Part shown: in pieces, positions 46,195-59,023 of the stretch
Layout of the letters: each line of letters opens with the position of its first letter
Numbering within the stretch: the stretch's first letter is position 1
Assembly (NCBI GenBank): GCA_050084985.1
Contig: JBITNC010000002.1
Location: 37,324,001-37,388,000, forward strand
Length of the DNA stretch: 64,000 nucleotides
From: Nageia nagi
Taxonomy: Eukaryota > Pinophyta
Direction: 5' to 3'
Notes under the pieces: generated by a model
Databases searched by the model: none
Told to the model about the DNA's origin: nothing
The model's input: only the letters and a program-made list of their open reading frames with translations
Made by a program: the position numbers and the translations under genes

Positions 46195-47352
46195 ATGATT
46201 TCCTACCCTTTAATTGATTTTTTCTTTACCATATTGATATCAAATTCTTGCAATAACATCAACCACTTAGCTACTCTTCTTGATAAATGTTGTTTTTCTA
46301 CAAGATATTTTAGTGAGTTAACTAGGATAACAACATATGTGGTGCAATATAAAAGATAATGCCTTATTTTTTATGTAGCAAAAATATTACCAAAGAAAAG
46401 TTTTTCCATCAATGTGTACCTAGTTTCATAATCAATAAGTGTTTTACTAAGGTAGTAGATTGCCCTTTCTTTCTTCTCATTATCTTTCTAACACAACATT
46501 GCCCCCAAGGCATATAATGTGGATGATGTATAAAGATCAGATGGCTTTGCAAAATCCATAGGTACTAAAATAGAAGGATTTAACAAGTATTGTTTTATAT
46601 CCTCAAATGGTTTTTGACATTTTTCATCCCATACAAACTTGACATACTTTTTCAACAAATGAGTAAATGGCCTTCATTTATCTCCAATTTAGGAAATGAA
46701 TATTTTTACCAAATTTACATTTCCTTGAAGAATCCTTAGTTTCTTGAGGTTCCTTGGAGTGGGCATGCTTAATATGGCTTTTACTTTTTTAGGATCTACC
46801 TCAATACCAAACCATGAATCCAAGCAATTTTCCTAAGTGACACCAAAAGCACACTTTTGGGGTCTTAAGTCTAAGATTATACCTTCTTAGGATTTGAAAT
46901 ACCTCTTCAAGAAGCTCTAAATGGTCTTGGACTTGATTTGATTTGACCAAGATGTCATCAACATACACCTCTACTGAGTTATGAATGTATTCATAGGACA
47001 TGGACACCATAGCCCTTTGATAAGTAACATTTGTATTTTTCAATCCAAAAGGTATAACCTTACAACAAACATTTACCCATGGTGTAGTAAAAGCATTCTT
47101 ATGTTGATCATGTGAATTGATTAGTATTTGGTTATATTCCAAAAATCCATCCATAAAATATAAAATTTCATGACTAACAATACTATCCATAATCATATTA
47201 ATATTAGGTAGTGGAAAATCATCTTTTGGACAAGCATTATTGATATCATAAAAATCAGTACAAATCCTTATTTCTTCAATGGGTTTTGTAATAGGAACAA
47301 TGTTATCCATCCATTCTAAATAATCAATTGGTTTAATGAATCCAATATTCAA
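46195..47352 (-). pseudogene. Gypsy-2 reverse transcriptase and native RNase H, decayed
   Basis: Minus-strand RT blocks are IRICTDFYDINNACPKDDFP, AFTTPWVNVCCKVIPFGLKN and VEVYVDDILVKSN (YVDD kept, near 46,970), then LGKLLGF. The frame breaks at about 46,800. The connection and RNase H regions to about 46,200 are readable only in fragments with many stops. Confidence 0.85.
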
Positions 47353-47989
47353 ATATTTATCTATCTCTTTCTTAACTAATGGCTTAGCTCCATTTTTAAG
47401 TCATAAATTATGCATAATAAAAAAGGATCTAAACCACACATCAACATAAGACCAAGTATAATTCTTTTGATTTTCAATAAATTTATTATTGTACCTTTCA
47501 TGTTGAGGTGTAAGAAGGGCTGCTCCAACTTTGACCAACCTTTGCTCATCACTTGTCCTAATATTGATATTTATTAGCCCTTCTATCGAGAATGTTAATT
47601 CATTCTTTTTCTTTAACAATGAAGGTAACTATTCTAATCCTTGTATCTCACTTGTATTATCATCTTATTGAAATTGAATTACATCATTGAAATCCACTTC
47701 TTATCCAAAATATTCACTCATTGAGAACACAAGTTATTTTCCATTTTTTATTGAACTTAGGAAATTATGAATGTGCCCCAAACTATTCTAAAATATCATC
47801 ATTAGTACTAAAGCAATCAAATTCAAGTGGTATAGTATCATAAAGCCATAGATCCTCATCAATATCATTAGAAATTTCAATATATAAACTTGATAAGTAC
47901 CATTGTTTGTTTATTATTATGATCACTACCCAATCCATTCTTAGTTTTATAAGCTCCTAAAGAAGTAGGAAAAGAAGACATTCCTTGTT

Positions 47990-49200
47990 CTGATTTACCT
48001 AAATCACTCCTTTGTATTTGCAGTTTTATTTCATGCCCTTGTGAACAAAAGGATATGAAAAGGTTTTACCTATTATGTTTATCACATGATCCTTCATTGA
48101 CATCTCTTTACTAGGTGATACTATTGCTCCAAACAAGATCCTTCAGTAGTTCCACTATTTTCATGTCGTTGACGACCTTCAAGAAGTATAGCATGCTATT
48201 GACAACATTTGATAGTGGAAATTTTTGGTTGTCCCAAATATTTAATGAATGTGAATAGATCAAGATGTTTGATTCTATATGTTCTTGTACTTGTTTCTGT
48301 AATGTAAGGTAATTTTTCTACATTTACCACTGGTGCACCTATTTCCAAAGGTACAATCTCATAGATAGGGAAGGAAATTATGAATTATTCTAAGTCTATT
48401 GCATTACATAAAGCATATGGTTCTAGATCACCAATTACTATATGTACCTCACCATTATATTCAAATTTCAATATGCCATGTACTATAGATGGGACTACAT
48501 CCATATCATGAAGCCAAGGTCTTCCTAACAATAGGTTATATGATAATTTTGAATCCACAACCTAAAATTGAGTTGCAACTATTCTAACTTATATTGTCAC
48601 CAAAATTGTAGTTATCCCCATTAGCTATTTGGATGAACTATCATATGCTCTAATTCTTAATATAGTTTCTTCTAAGGGAGGTATTTCTACACCTTTTTCT
48701 TGAAGTTGTGTCAAAAATTTGTGAGAACAAATATTAACAACTAAGCCATTATGTACTCATGTTCTTTTTATGTCCCATCCATCTATCATAGGTGTGGTAT
48801 ACACAACTAAACATTCATCAAGGAGTTCTTTACTAAGCTTTTCAAATCTATAAAAAGAGATTACATCACATTCCTTAATAGATCTAAGTTTTTCTAAAAA
48901 CATGGCAACTAACATATTTATAGGGACTGTTTCTTTTCTAAATAAATCATATAATACATCCTTATGTGTTTCAGATGTAGATATGAGATCATAGAAACTA
49001 ATTTTAGTAGTAGTTTTTAATTGCTCAATCATGCTAAATTTTTTTGGATCAGGTGGAACACTTACTTGTTCAGTAGTAACCTGATTTGGAATATGTCTTA
49101 TACACCCCTTTCGTAATCCAACACATACTTCTTTATCAAATGAAACTATATTCACTATTACCTCTGGATTTGAATCTTTTTGATCAATTTCATATCTTCC
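47990..49200 (-). pseudogene. Gypsy-2 protease region, decayed
   Basis: On the minus strand, an open stretch of 132 codons (49,155-48,757) precedes HNGLVVNICSHKF, where plant Gypsy proteases have a D-[NG]-G-[SA] active-site loop. The Asp is His here. Downstream, YNLLLGRPWLHDMDVVPS (about 48,545-48,490) is the conserved end of the protease domain. The 48.4-47.4 kb stretch toward RT is fragmentary. Confidence 0.65.
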
Positions 49201-49700
49201 TTGGAAAATTAGATCTAGGATTGTTACCTACAATGCTTTACAAAAATTTGTAGTATAACCTTTTCTTTGATGATAAGTGCAATAAGCATTGAATTTTTCC
49301 ATAGGAATATTATCATCTTGTGATGTTTTCTCTAATGGATTTAATAAACCTATTTTCATCAGATCTCTTGTAATGGACCTTGTTTGGATTAGAAATGTAT
49401 ACATTTCTCTTGTGGTAGTTGATCTTGTTAATTCAGGTGGAGAGGTAGGTGTATCAATCATATTCACTGTCTTTTCTTCTTTTTTTTGTATATGTTTTTC
49501 AATTCTCCCTAGTATAAGGAGTGTATGTATACTTGAGATCTCCTAACTCAAGAAAAAAATTCTCTTTTTGCAACAATTCTTGTACTAATACCCCAAATCT
49601 CATATTCTTATTACTTGGAGCATGCAAGTTAATGATTGGCAAAATAGAATCTCTAAATATACCATAAATTTCACTTTCATCCAATTTACTACAAATAGAT
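49201..49700 (-). pseudogene. Gypsy-2 gag, 3' part
   Basis: It continues gag after the Copia-2 insertion. SKLDESEIYGIFRDSILP joins to the piece ending in PRLKKVW at 58,345 across the target site. Further on, CTYHQRKGYTTNFC is a Cys-His motif of the kind found near the end of Tat gag (about 49,240-49,285). There are several stops and frame changes. Confidence 0.75.
49696..49700 (+). repeat. Target-site duplication TAGAT, left copy (Copia-2)
   Basis: Identical to 58,340-58,344 on the other side of Copia-2. Five bases is the usual Copia length. Confidence 0.9.
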
Positions 49701-50177
49701 TGTTGGAATGTATAATGCATTATTGTAAAGGTTTGTATTAAATCTTCTATGTAAGTTCACTAATACTTAAGGGTAGCATTTGATACCTTAAGTATTTAAG
49801 TGAATATGATAATGTAACTTGTCCTACACTCCATATCATGAGCATGCCCCTTAGGTAAAAATCATGCTTTTTTACATTGGATAAAAGGATGATCCAAAGA
49901 GAGATTTTGACCTATAAATAAAAGGCTCCCTCTTTGTGATCATACAACAATTATGGAGTAAAGTTATGCTAAAAGTGTAGGAGTTGAGATTAAGAGGATT
50001 GTAAGAGAGTTGTATTTGTGATTGAAGTAAAGATCTAGTTAATGGCTGTACTCCTAGTTAGAGGAACCACTTACATCTTGTGTTGTGAGATTGGTTTGTG
50101 AGTTTGTTAGATGTAATTGTGAGCTTTCATATGATTTTTATTAATTAAGAATTATATTATTAATTTTAGTTCCTTCA
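49701..50177 (+). repeat. Copia-2 5' LTR
   Basis: TGTTGGAATG to TTCCTTCA, 477 bp, with a TATA box at 49,913-49,920. It has a deletion of about ten bases near 49,860 compared with the other LTRs. Confidence 0.92.
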
Positions 50178-50180
50178 AAT

Positions 50181-50192
50181 TGGTGTCAGTGC
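50181..50192 (+). other. Primer binding site, diverged
   Basis: TGGTGTCAGTGC lies three bases after the LTR and differs at two positions from the initiator Met tRNA complement. Confidence 0.7.
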
Positions 50193-53099
50193 ACCTTGAA
50201 GGCTCCTCTTCACATGCTTAATGTGAAAGCTTTTCTTTAACATCTTGGAGGTTCTCCATCCTTCTTCATCTCTTGAGGTTTACTTTTTTTGTTTGAGATA
50301 TACATAAGAAAAGGTATAAATCTCTTTTTTTTTTATTATTTTGTGTGATACTAACATTTTTTTAAAATATGTTAGTTCATTTTTTTTCTTAAAATGATGC
50401 AATTGGTTACTAACCTTTTTTTTGCAATTTTCTTATTACTTAGAATATTGCTAATTTATTAAAAAAAGAGGTTAGTATGCAAAAAAATTGAAATTTGTAC
50501 CAAATTATTTTTTGAAAAATAATATGAAAAAAAAAATTTAAACTTATTTCATTTTTTTAAGAAATAATTTACAAAGTTTAAAAAAACTGGGGGGATATTG
50601 TATTTCAAAATAAAAATAAAAAATTTCTCTCCTTACAAATCTTATTAAGGATTGTGATTCATGCCATGGCATGAAGATGCAAGGGGGTCTGTAGTTATCT
50701 ATAGCTTCTAGGTATCTATCCCTAGGCCTTCACAGACTCTTCTTAATCATAGCTAGCTCCCTCGTGTCTGGTTGGCACAACCCGTAAGCCACAACATGGT
50801 GTTCATAGCTCTTGGCCTTCCTTGCATAGCCCTTTCATCTCATGTGTTCTTTTTTTTTTCTATCTCTCCTATGTGCATTGCTCCTTGCACATTCTCGTTA
50901 GTGATGGTGTTGGCCCTTATTTTTTTTCTTCTCCCCGTCCAGTTACTTTTCATGCATCCTCATTGGTGATGGTGCTAGCCCTTTTTTTTTTCTTTTGCCC
51001 ATCTAGCTACTCCTTGCACATCCAACCATCGCTCGATGGAGCCATCCCCTACTCTTTTGCTCCTATCGATGGATACTACCTCCTTTGTATGATCTCCTCC
51101 ACTCGACCTCCTGCACATTTATGTTTGGCCAAACCAAATTCTCACTCTCCTACCCTCACTGGACTATCAATTACCTTGCAATGATAAGTTTTTTTTCTCT
51201 TATGCACCTAGAGTGATGTGCTCCACCTCTACTTCTACACTTCCTATCCTCACAGTTTAGTATATGGCATGGATGGTAGGATAACCTTGGCTGCTACCCT
51301 CTTTCTAGTAGGTCCTCACATTTGAATTTCACAATCACATCCCTACATCTAAGTCTTACCCTAGTTTCACTATCTTTCCCTTTGACTAATGTCCAATATG
51401 CAATTTTATATTGGCCTTCACATCTTTTATTAATTCTTTTTTGGGGGGTACCCACTTGCATTAAATGTTAATCTTGCTTCCTAAAAAAAGTTCTTAAGTG
51501 GCATGGAGTATTTTTTTTGCATTCAATACTCTACAAGAATTTAAAGCTTTTTACTTGTTCTATAAGTTTAAAATCATAAATACTAACCATTTTTGGAGTA
51601 TTCTTAGACTCTATTTGGAGTGCCTAAAATAAAAAATGAATTAAATAAATTTTTTCTATCAAGTACTTAAAAGAAGGGGAGCATAATGACCTCTTAAATT
51701 CTTACTTGTTTATATGAAGGAAATCATTATAAAGTAGACATTTTTTTTAAGGCATTTTTTTTTGCCTAGAATTAAATTATTTAAAGCATTTTTAGTGCTT
51801 ATATTTGGTATTTTTTAAACTTGGCATTAATATCTTATAGCAATAAAGACCCTAGTACAAAATACTAAGCATTTCACTTTCCTTAATTAAAATTATTTTA
51901 AGGATGCAATTTTTTTTGCTAACACTATTTTCACTTAAGGGATCATAATTTTAAGTAAACAAAGGAAAAATTATTTTATACTTAAAATTTTTAGATCGAT
52001 CTTATTTACAAAAGTTGTAGCCTTTTATTGAGGATATTTTGAGCAAACTTGAAAATGATGCATGTTTATGCTTAGTACTAATTTTTCTTAAGAGTTGTAT
52101 GCTTATTCTTAGTACTTAAATATTAAATGAATGCTTAATACTTATTTATTAAGTTAATAAATGCATGTTGAGTATTTATTCTTTATGAAAAGTTAACTTA
52201 TGCAAATTTTTAGAATTAATACATACTTATGCTTAAGTATGTATCATTTATTTTAAAGTTAACTTGTGCAAATTATGGACCTAATGTAAAAGATGTCCTT
52301 TAGGGGTTGGTAAACAAAACCCATTGGACACTTAGGTTTAAAATTTTTTAAATGGATGATATTTTTTACTTATGCTCTTTTACTTCATGTTTTACACTTT
52401 GATTTATTTGCTTATGCAATCAAAAATGCAAACATTGAATTGAGCAACCCCCTAAAATGAATACATTCACATGTACATTCCATAACATGACTTGTTAGGG
52501 GAGCCATGAGGTGAGGATAGACATACTGGATCCTTTAAGTCTGATGATACAAGTGGTGAAAAATTTGTACTTCTTAATTTCCCTTAAGTCCTTTATTAGT
52601 TTGGACATAACTCTATTAGGTGGATAGGTATGTATGTAGTGATACCACATATCTGCATATCCATTTAGGGATTATCTTGATAACCTAGGAGGAAAAATTA
52701 AAACCTAATCAAGATTAATAATTTGGCTGATCCAATAAACATTGAAACCTTAGAAAATAGCTAGTACTTCTCTTTATGAGAGTATATTACTATCCAAGGG
52801 GAACTAGTTAAAGATTAGTAGTACTTAGGCTTCTCTTGTGTGGGCATTCAGGTGAAGGCCTAATTTTAGATAAGAAAACAAGCCTAAACAATGTCACTCT
52901 ACATCTATAGTTCTTGAGATGAGAAATGTATTTAGGTACATGGGTTATTATTTGAGTTATAAAACATTTGCACTTGTGAATCAAATCAAACATGTCTTTA
53001 GTGTTAAATGTAACATGTATTATTTACTTGATTAAAATTTAAAATTTAATATTATTTATTAAAATTATATGATTATTATTTCACATTCTTGTGTATCAA
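50193..53099 (+). other. Copia-2 long leader (non-coding)
   Basis: It holds T/A-rich runs, a CT-rich block at 50,640-51,480, AT-rich sequence with ATGCTTAGTACTTA motifs, then a segment from about 52,290 that aligns with Copia-1 from 3,760. The CT-rich block does not visibly align with the one in Copia-1. A hydrophobic open frame (50,822-51,184) is not supported. Confidence 0.65.
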
Positions 53100-56000
53100 A
53101 TGGGAGAATCCTTTTTACCCAAACACATTCTTGATGCTTCCAACTATGGAATTTGAAAACCTCAGATGAAAGTTGAATTGTAAGCAAGGAAGCTTTGGTA
53201 AATAGTAAATGAGAACCTTGTACCTCCTATAGATGAGAAGGAACTAGAGGCTTACAATACAAAGAATGAGTTAGCAACCTCCATGATTTATTGTGTACTT
53301 TAGATGATATGTTTATGATGATTTCCTCTTCAACTTCAGCAAAGAAAGCATGGGATAAGCTTAAACAAATCTACCTTGTTTTAATTTTTTTAATAAGCTT
53401 TACCATTCTTCATAAATTACTTCAATCACATCAAAGGGAAGATGAAAATGTGGCTATCTACTTGAACAAAATCATTGATCTAAGGACCCAACTTCTTGGT
53501 TATAGATGTAATTAGATCAATAATGAGTTCATGGTCTTTATCATTCTTCAAAACCTCTCTTAAAAGTTTGGAAACTTTGTAACGGTTATGGAAATAAAGC
53601 TTGATGATGAAGAAGAAGTCATCTCTTTGAGAACCTATCTAGGCACCTATTTAAGCATGAGAAAACCTTTAATAATAAAGGGTTGATTTCTTCTCCTAAG
53701 GATAATAACATTGCTCTTAGAGCAACCAAAACTCTTTTCAAGAAGAATTTCAACCATCAAAGGAAATATTATCCTTTTCCCTTCAAAAGATTTGAGAAAA
53801 GAGGTAGTGGCTACAACAACAATAGGAACAAAAACCATAGCAGCAGGAATAATAGCAAGAACAATCATTTCAAGCAAAGAGATGGAAAAGGCAAAGCAAA
53901 CACTTCTTATCTTAAGAAAAAATTTGATGGCAATTGTAAATATTATGGCATTCAAGGCCACAAAGAAATTGATTGCTACAAAAAGAAAAGAGAAAAATAA
54001 TAAAAGCAATAGAAATGTAAAACACTACAAAACAAAGAAGAATATTCATACTAGTTTTGCTACGGTGCTCTAATCCATGTCTCGCTCTTTTTCATATGAA
54101 TGGATTATTGACTCTAGTGGCACTAATCACCTATGCTTTGAAAAAGAAAAGTTTGAGAACTTTCACAAGTATAAAAAAGATGCTATTGTGATAGGTGATA
54201 ACTCTACCCTTGAAGTCCAAGGAATTGAGAGTGTGTTGATTCACAAAAAGGTTCTTAAAAATGTTCTCTATGTTTCTAAGTAAAGGATGAATCTTCTCTC
54301 TATAATTCAAGTTGCTACAAAAGGATACTATTTTGAGTTTGATTTTAAATCTTGGTGCATTAAAAAAGGACTTGCACTTTGATTAAAGGATCTATGAAAG
54401 ATAACCTTCACATTATGGATCAAGTTCCATCAAATATGTGTTTTAATTCTAGTGTGTATTCTAAAGGTAATCTTTGGCACCATCATTTAGGGTACCTTAA
54501 CCATAAGAGTATTCAAACCATGAAAGATTAAGAACTTGTGAAAGGTTTGCCTTCAATTTCTTCTTTGGTTGGTCTATGCAAGAAATGTATTTTTGAGAAG
54601 ATGCATAGACAAAAGTTTGAAAAATATAAGGCAACAAGAGCATCTCAACCTCTTTAATTTGTGCATTCAGATTTGATGGGTCCATTTTAGACTAAGTTGC
54701 TTAGAGAAGTATCTTATGTCTTGACCTTAATTAATGATTTTAGTAGGATGACCTTTAGGTATCTACTTGAGCATAAGGATCAAACCTTTGAAAGTTTTAA
54801 GGTTTTCAAGGCCTTTGTTGAGAATTAGACTAACTTTAAAATCAAGATTTTGAGATCAAATAATTGGAGAGAATATAACAATAATGAGTTCAATGACTAT
54901 TATATTAAGTATGGAATCAAGAGACAGTTTACAATTCCTTACACTCCTTAGCAAAACTATGATGTTGAAAGAAAAAATAGAAAATATGAAGATGGCTAGA
55001 TGCATGTTGGGTAATCTTCTTAAATTTTTATGGGGTGAAGATATAAGCACTACTATTTACACCTTGAATAGGTGTCCTATAAAAGTCATTCACAGTAAAA
55101 CTCCTTTTGAGGTATGGTCAGGAAGAAAACCTAACATTTCTCACCTTAAGGTGTTTGGTTGTTAAGCATTCTCCTACATTGTTTTTGAGAAAAGAAAGAA
55201 GCTGGAAAAAAAAGATAAAAAATGCATCTTTATAAGTTATGGTAGTCAACATAGAGGCTACAAGCTCTACTCTCCAACCTATAAAGCAATGTTCATTTCA
55301 AAGGATGTAAAGTTCAATAAAGTTCCTGAAGAATTTGCTTCTAATGAGGACGTTGATGGTCCTAAAGACTCTTCAATTACTCTTAGCTAGTTGAATATTG
55401 ATGTAGAAAAGTCACCTCAGGAATAAAATTCTTTAACACAAAAGGTAACAAGGAGCATGACCTTGAACAAATCCTTAATTCTTAAGATTGACAATAAGCA
55501 TAAGCCCTCAACCTTCAAAGAAGCTTCTAAGCATGAGCACTAGATGGAAGCCATGCAAGTGGAATATGAGGTGCTTATGAAAAATAAGACTTGAAACTTG
55601 GTTCCTTATCCTAATGAAAAGAATGTTATTAGCAATAAGTGGATCTACAAGATCAAGTTCAATTTAGTTGGAGATATTGAAAAATACAAGGCAAGGTTAG
55701 TAGCTAAAATTTTTGCTTAGAAATACAATGTAGATTATGAGGAAACCTTTGCTCCTATGGCAAAGATGCCTACTATGTGAGTTCTTCTTGCTCTTTTTAC
55801 AGCTCAAATATGGAAAGTTTTTCAACTTGATGTCAAGAGCGCATTTCTTAATGGTGACTTGGATGTGGAAATATTCATGAATCAACCAAAAAGGTTCATT
55901 ATGGAAGGTAAAGAGTCCTTTTTATGCAAGCTAAAGAAATATTTGTATGGACTTAAGCAAGCACCTTGAGCTTGGTATAGAAAGATTTTAGGGTACTTTA

Positions 56001-57036
56001 TAGATATTAGATTCTCTAAGTGTTTTTTTAACTTCGATCTACATGTGCTCAATCAAGGAAAAGTTGTGATATTGATTCTCTTTTATGTGGATGATATTTT
56101 GATTATTAGAAATAATGATGAAATCATTCAAAAGTGCATATCTAAATTTAAGGAAATATTTAAAATGATTGATCTTGGACTCTTACACTACTATCTTGGA
56201 ATGCAAATGTATAAATATAAGGATTGTACTTACCTCATTCAATCTAAGTATATATCAAACATCCTGTAGAAGTTTAGAATGAAGTGTAGATATGCTACAA
56301 TCTTAGTCTCTCCTAGAATCACTATTTCTCTAAGCTCCAACTCTTAGCTGATACTACAACTTATAGGCAATTAATTAGTAGTTTTTTGTATTTGACTATA
56401 TCTATACTAGATATTACCTTTGCAATGAATCTGATGGCATGATTCATGCAAAAACCTTATGTTGAGCACATCAATGCTATTAAGCAAATCTTAAGGTATG
56501 TTGTAGGAACTAAAGATCTTACTCTCAAGTATTCTAGGTTTACCTCATTTATTCTCTCTAGATTCTTAGATTCTAACTATGGAGGAGATAGAGATGATAA
56601 GAAGTCAACCTTTGCATATGTATTTAGCATTGGTTTAGGTGCTATCTCTTGGGCTTCCAAGAAGTAGCCTAATATTTCTCTTTCCATCATAGAAGTTGAA
56701 TATCATGCTATAACTATTGCAACCTAGGAAGCCATTTGGCTAAGGCACCTTCTGAAAGAAATTGGGTATGAGAAAAGTGGCTCATCTTTGATCTCTTTAG
56801 ATAATTAGTCAGCTATTTCTTTGGCTAAGAATCTAGTATTCCATCAAAGAACAAAACATGTTGAAATCCATACCCATTTTATCAGGGAGAAGGTTCTTGA
56901 TGGCATCATACACTTGGAGTATTGTCCATCCACCTTGAACTTCATTGATTTGTTCACCAAGCCCCTTATAAAAGCTCAATTCTATATGCCTAGGGATACC
57001 ATCAAGTTGGTGAAGTTACCTTCAAGGGGGAGTTAA
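53100..57036 (+). pseudogene. Copia-2 gag-pol polyprotein, decayed
   Basis: ATG 53,100 begins a gag (MGESFLPKHILDASNY) like that of Copia-1. The zinc knuckle at 53,935-53,976 has its second Cys replaced by Tyr. The protease site at 54,110-54,118 reads D-S-S. GAG-pre-integrase is near 54,475, the integrase core about 54,650-55,060, RT about 55,530-56,230 with YVDD at 56,084-56,095, and RNase H about 56,440-56,960 (DSNYGGDRDDKKST near 56,571). The frame ends in PSRGS-stop over a purine tract. Many stops and frameshifts make it non-functional. Confidence 0.9.
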
Positions 57037-57845
57037 TTTTGAATTCTTATGTTGAATTCATGTTTATGATGACAACTTCACCTTTAGGAGGATGTTTATG
57101 CTATATAGTGTTGATTTTATTGTACACCTTCATCGTAAGTTCACTCTGCATGAGGAACTTGTATAAATTGATAAATCTTACACTATTTAATTATCCTGTG
57201 TAAGGAACTCTTATGTGTATTTTGGAATTATTTAATTATCTATATTTGAGGAACTCATATGTGCATACTCTATTTTTGATCAATCTAGCACTGTTTAGTT
57301 ATCCATGTGTGAGGAACTCATATATGTCTTTTGGCATTATTTAGTTATCCATATGTGAGGAACTCGTATGTGTATGCTCTATTTTGTAATGATAATCAAC
57401 ACATATTTTATATATAGTAGGTGATTATAAGTTTTTAGCATGGCATCTTTGTGATGACTTATAGTGCACCATTGATCATTTCATGATCGCATTTGTGTGA
57501 TTATCTATCCTTGATGATATGAATATGATGCATATAATTGATCTTATTATTTGAACTATTTATGACTTGTAGGTTCTTTTGAGATTGCAGGTTACTTACC
57601 TTAAGTATGTAGGCTCTTAGAGACTCTTCATGACTTTCAATTGGATGACTACTTCATGCACATTGAAATCAGTTATGGTTAATGATTGTATTTGGTAAAG
57701 TAATGAGTTTTAAATTAGATCTTTGTTACTTCATAAATATGTAAAAATTTCTCATCTCTGTTGTATGTATTTAGAGGAGAGCTCTCTTACTTTCTCTTCT
57801 TCTTCTCTCTTATTTGCTCTATCCCAATATTGCATTAAGGGGGAG
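57037..57845 (+). other. Copia-2 3' UTR with tandem repeats and polypurine tract
   Basis: It mirrors 8,492-9,297. Imperfect repeats at about 57,150-57,385 use TTTAGTTATCCAT and TGTGAGGAACTC. AAGGGGGAG (57,837-57,845) abuts the 3' LTR. A near-identical tract CAAGGGGGAG lies 800 bases upstream at the end of pol. Confidence 0.72.
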
Positions 57846-58339
57846 TGTTAGAATGTATAATGCATTATTGTAAAGGTTTGTATTAAATCTTATATGTAAG
57901 TTCACTAATACTTAAGGGTATCATTTAATACCTTAAGTATTTAAGTGAATATGATAATATAACTTGTCCTACACTCCATGTCATAAGCATGCCTCTTGGG
58001 TAAAAGGATGTGCATGTCATACTTTTGTACATTGGATAAAAAGGTGATCTAAAGAGGGATTTTGGCCTATAAATAGAAGGATCTCTCTTTGTGATCATAC
58101 ACCAACTATGAAGCAAAGTTATGCTATAGGATAGAAGTGTAGGATTTTAGATTAGGAGTATTGTAAGAGATTTGTATTTTTAATTGAAGTAAAGATTTAG
58201 TTAATGGATGTACTCCTAGTTGGAGGAACCTCTTACATCTTGTGTTGTGAGATTGCTTTGTGAGTTTGTTAGATGTAATTGTGAGATTTCATGTGATCTT
58301 GGTTAATTAAAAATTATCTTGTTAGTGTTAGTTCTTTCA
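57846..58339 (+). repeat. Copia-2 3' LTR
   Basis: TGTTAGAATG to TTCTTTCA, 494 bp, with a TATA box at 58,068-58,075. It is followed by the TAGAT target copy. Confidence 0.92.
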
Positions 58340-58344
58340 TAGAT
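58340..58344 (+). repeat. Target-site duplication TAGAT, right copy (Copia-2)
   Basis: Matches 49,696-49,700. Confidence 0.9.
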
Positions 58345-58951
58345 TACCATACCTTTTTCAACCTTGGAATATACTTCTCTAGGGTTTCACTATTTCTTTC
58401 ATGCATGGCACGTAACTCTATAATAGTTTCTTGCTCTTTAACATTATGCTTGTATTGACCCATGAACACCTTTACCAATGACTTGAACAAATTGATTGAT
58501 CCCCATAGAAAATTATATTGAATAGCATCACCTTTAAACTTTTTGGAAAAAATTTGGCCATCAATCTCTCTTCCAATCCTAATTTTAACAAGCATTCCTC
58601 GTAAAAGCTAATAAGATATTGCTTTGGGTCTTGTTCGCCACTAAACATCTCAAAATTACAGGTCTTTTTCTTGGGTGGTAGGGGATAATTGCATATATAT
58701 TATAACAAGGATGAGATGAATACACCATCATAGTCTTCTTTTCTTTGCTAGGATCTTTTTCTATTCTCAAGATTGGTTAATTGTGTAGCTATTACTGAAT
58801 CTAGAACTAACTATGAACTATTGCTTGAATTTTGTATTCTCATTATCTGCTTAGTAAGATCTACCACTTTATGTCTCAAGTATGCTACTTCTTATTCCAT
58901 TTTGGTATCGTTGATAGCCTAAAAATAACCTTGACATTCTGCTAATGGCAT
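58345..58951 (-). pseudogene. Gypsy-2 gag, 5' part
   Basis: On the minus strand ATG 58,951-58,949 (MPLAECQGYF) opens a frame with several stops. VAYLRHKVVDLTKQI suggests a short coiled coil. A frame change follows, then the gag core: FSKKFKGDAIQYNFLWGSIN and FMGQYKH (about 58,540-58,440), RNSETLEKYIPRLKKVW to the Copia-2 insertion. The core resembles the retrotransposon gag pattern (W..L...F...F). Confidence 0.75.
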
Positions 58952-59023
58952 TATCCTTTGAAAAAATCTCATGAGATCTCATCAGTAGGGAAAGATTAAT
59001 CAAAAAAGTTAGGTTTACCAAAA
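58952..59023 (-). other. Gypsy-2 leader and primer-site candidate
   Basis: On the minus strand the LTR end is followed by TTTTGGTAAACCTAAC. A TGG-starting primer site is plausible, but I cannot name the tRNA. Confidence 0.35.

Larger units (their letters stand above)
49701..58339 (+). mobile_element. Copia-2: full-length decayed Copia element
   Basis: It is 8,639 bp, with LTRs at both ends, a 5-bp target duplication, primer site, long leader, gag-pol, 3' UTR and polypurine tract. It is the same family as Copia-1 and lies on the plus strand inside the minus-strand gag of Gypsy-2. The two LTRs differ at very roughly one position in ten by eye plus a few small indels, so the insertion is old. 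Confidence 0.95.

Noticed and set aside
50772-51184. Hydrophobic open frames in the Copia-2 leader
   Set aside because: T-rich and C-rich low-complexity sequence with no conservation in Copia-1; the membrane-like look is a composition effect.
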